Source: Actinoallomurus bryophytorum
GTDB taxonomy: Bacteria; Actinomycetota; Actinomycetes; Streptosporangiales; Streptosporangiaceae
Assembly (NCBI RefSeq): GCF_006716425.1
Contig: NZ_VFOZ01000001.1
Location: forward strand, 4,898,001 to 4,962,000
Length of the DNA: 64,000 bases
Direction: 5' to 3'
In this document: positions 63,141 through 64,000 of the stretch, piece after piece
How positions within the stretch are numbered: position 1 is the first letter of the stretch
How the letters are laid out: every line of letters starts with the position of its first letter
Translations under genes and position numbers: made by a program
The notes under the pieces: model-generated
Told to the model about the DNA's origin: nothing
Seen by the model: only the letters and a program-made list of their open reading frames with translations
Databases searched by the model: none

Positions 63141-63929
63141 TCAGGCGTCCCGGCGGACCAGGAGCAATGCCCCGGTCCCCAGCACGACGGCGGCGTACAG
63201 GCAGAGCATGGCGAGCCCGGACCACGCCGACAGGAGGTGATGTTGCGCGTCGCTCTGTGGCGTGACCGCGCTGAGCGAGCCCCCGATGATCGAGATCGGA
63301 ACGTATCCGATCACCGGCCGGGCGATCATGGCGATGAACTGCGCCACCACGAACACCCCGCCGACGAGTACGGAGATGGCGGCGGCGGTGTGCCGGACGA
63401 TGGCGCCGATACCGAGACCGAGCAGCCCGATCAGGCACAGCCCGACACCGGTCAGCACGACCGCTCGCAGCACGCCCGGCTGGCCGAGTGAAGGAGCCGG
63501 CACCCTGGCCGGCAGGGCGGCCCCGCCGGCCAGGAACGCGATGAACGCCCCGGCCTCTCCGACCGCCAGCACCGAGACCCCGTACACCGCGGTCTTCGCG
63601 GCCAGCAGCAACCGCCGGTGGGGTACCACGGCCAGGGTGGACCTGATCGCGCCGGAGGAGTACTCACCGGTCATGACGAGCACGCCCAGGACGCCGATCG
63701 TGAGCATCCCGGGGATTACGCCGGCGAGCGCGTTGTTGGTCAGGTCACCGGACGCGTCCTTGGTCTTGGCTCCCACGACGACGGCGATGCCGACCGCGCC
63801 GGCGAAGGTGATCGCCAGGGTCCACCACGTCGAGCGCAGGCTCCACAGCTTGATCCACTCCATCCGCGCCACATGCCGGAACCGGTAGTGCCCGGCCGGT
63901 ACGCGTGACTCCCACGTCGCGGTGGTCAT
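63141..63929 (-). CDS. ABC-2-type permease
   Basis: A 262-residue membrane protein with about six transmembrane segments. It has the RMEWIKLWSLRSTWWTLAI start and VMTGEYSSGAIRSTLAVVPH motif, as in the permease at 55724. ATG 63929 has AAAAGGAGGG upstream and overlaps the preceding stop as ATGA. The product would pair with the ATPase presumably encoded by that upstream, truncated gene. Confidence 0.87.
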   Translation of the reverse strand: MTTATWESRVPAGHYRFRHVARMEWIKLWSLRSTWWTLAITFAGAVGIAVVVGAKTKDASGDLTNNALAGVIPGMLTIGVLGVLVMTGEYSSGAIRSTLAVVPHRRLLLAAKTAVYGVSVLAVGEAGAFIAFLAGGAALPARVPAPSLGQPGVLRAVVLTGVGLCLIGLLGLGIGAIVRHTAAAISVLVGGVFVVAQFIAMIARPVIGYVPISIIGGSLSAVTPQSDAQHHLLSAWSGLAMLCLYAAVVLGTGALLLVRRDA

Positions 63930-64000
63930 GACGTCCCTCCTTTTCTCGGCACGGCGAGGTCGCCGCCCCGTATCGCCGGATCGCCTCGGTACTCGGCGCT
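63926..64000 (-). CDS. C-terminal 24 residues of an upstream gene, probably an ABC ATPase
   Basis: The minus-strand frame entering from the right edge reads SAEYRGDPAIRGGDLAVPRK to its stop at 63926, overlapping the permease ATG. Position immediately before an ABC-2 permease and the ATGA coupling make an ABC ATP-binding subunit likely. Too little is visible to show any ATPase motif. Confidence 0.5.
   Translation of the reverse strand, partial: SAEYRGDPAIRGGDLAVPRKGGTS

Overview
This is high-GC actinobacterial chromosome. The combination of an FxS-type RiPP locus, a DUF574 methyltransferase, a 'streptophobe' membrane protein and many STAND ATPases points to the Streptosporangiales/Thermomonosporaceae or a relative, but I cannot name a genus. 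I see no rRNA, tRNA, CRISPR array, transposase or integrase. Functions below come from motifs read in the translated sequence, not from database searches.

Layout. 0-9 kb: the start of a fatty-acyl-AMP ligase running off the left edge, a secreted esterase, a 1.3-kb gene-poor stretch with degenerate repeats, a SAM methyltransferase that apparently starts at ATC, and a histidine kinase/response regulator/Hsp70-ATPase operon. 9-18 kb: catabolism. A citryl-CoA-lyase-like protein and a CaiB CoA-transferase lie near an AraC-type regulator and an NAD-binding oxidoreductase. An IclR regulator is divergent from ligB-ligA-amidohydrolase. The CoA-transferase and ligB promoters share a CGGAC-N4-GTCCG palindrome, which suggests one regulon. 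17.9-19.4 kb: an ECF41-type sigma factor and its carboxymuconolactone-decarboxylase partner, each preceded by an ECF41-like promoter.

19.6-32.8 kb: a tightly packed NRPS operon of A-T-C, C-A(Ser)-T and C-T-TE-MFS proteins, followed by a trehalose-6-phosphate-synthase-like glycosyltransferase, a cupin and a histidine phosphatase. The thioesterase carries Cys in place of the nucleophilic Ser and is fused to an exporter. The last T domain has no cognate A domain.

34-51.6 kb: a signalling and RiPP island. It holds four STAND-type NTPases: a TPR nSTAND, FxsT, a 1499-residue NB-ARC/TPR protein and an HTH-nSTAND-WD40 protein. It also holds a 56-residue FxsA-like precursor ending in F-x-N-x-x, an FxsB-like radical SAM/SPASM enzyme translationally coupled to a putative alpha-KG HExxH peptide hydroxylase, and a nucleotide-cyclase-like protein. 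The cyclase C-terminus and the neighbouring NB-ARC N-terminus share a ~23-residue motif (11 identities), the arrangement expected of amyloid-type (BASS-like) NLR-effector signalling. This island is my best candidate for an undescribed system.

51.6-64 kb: an alpha/beta hydrolase, an OmpR/HK pair behind an ABC-2-type permease and a streptophobe protein, a DUF5107/TPR protein divergent from an AraC regulator, and a second ABC permease/HK/LuxR operon running off the right edge.
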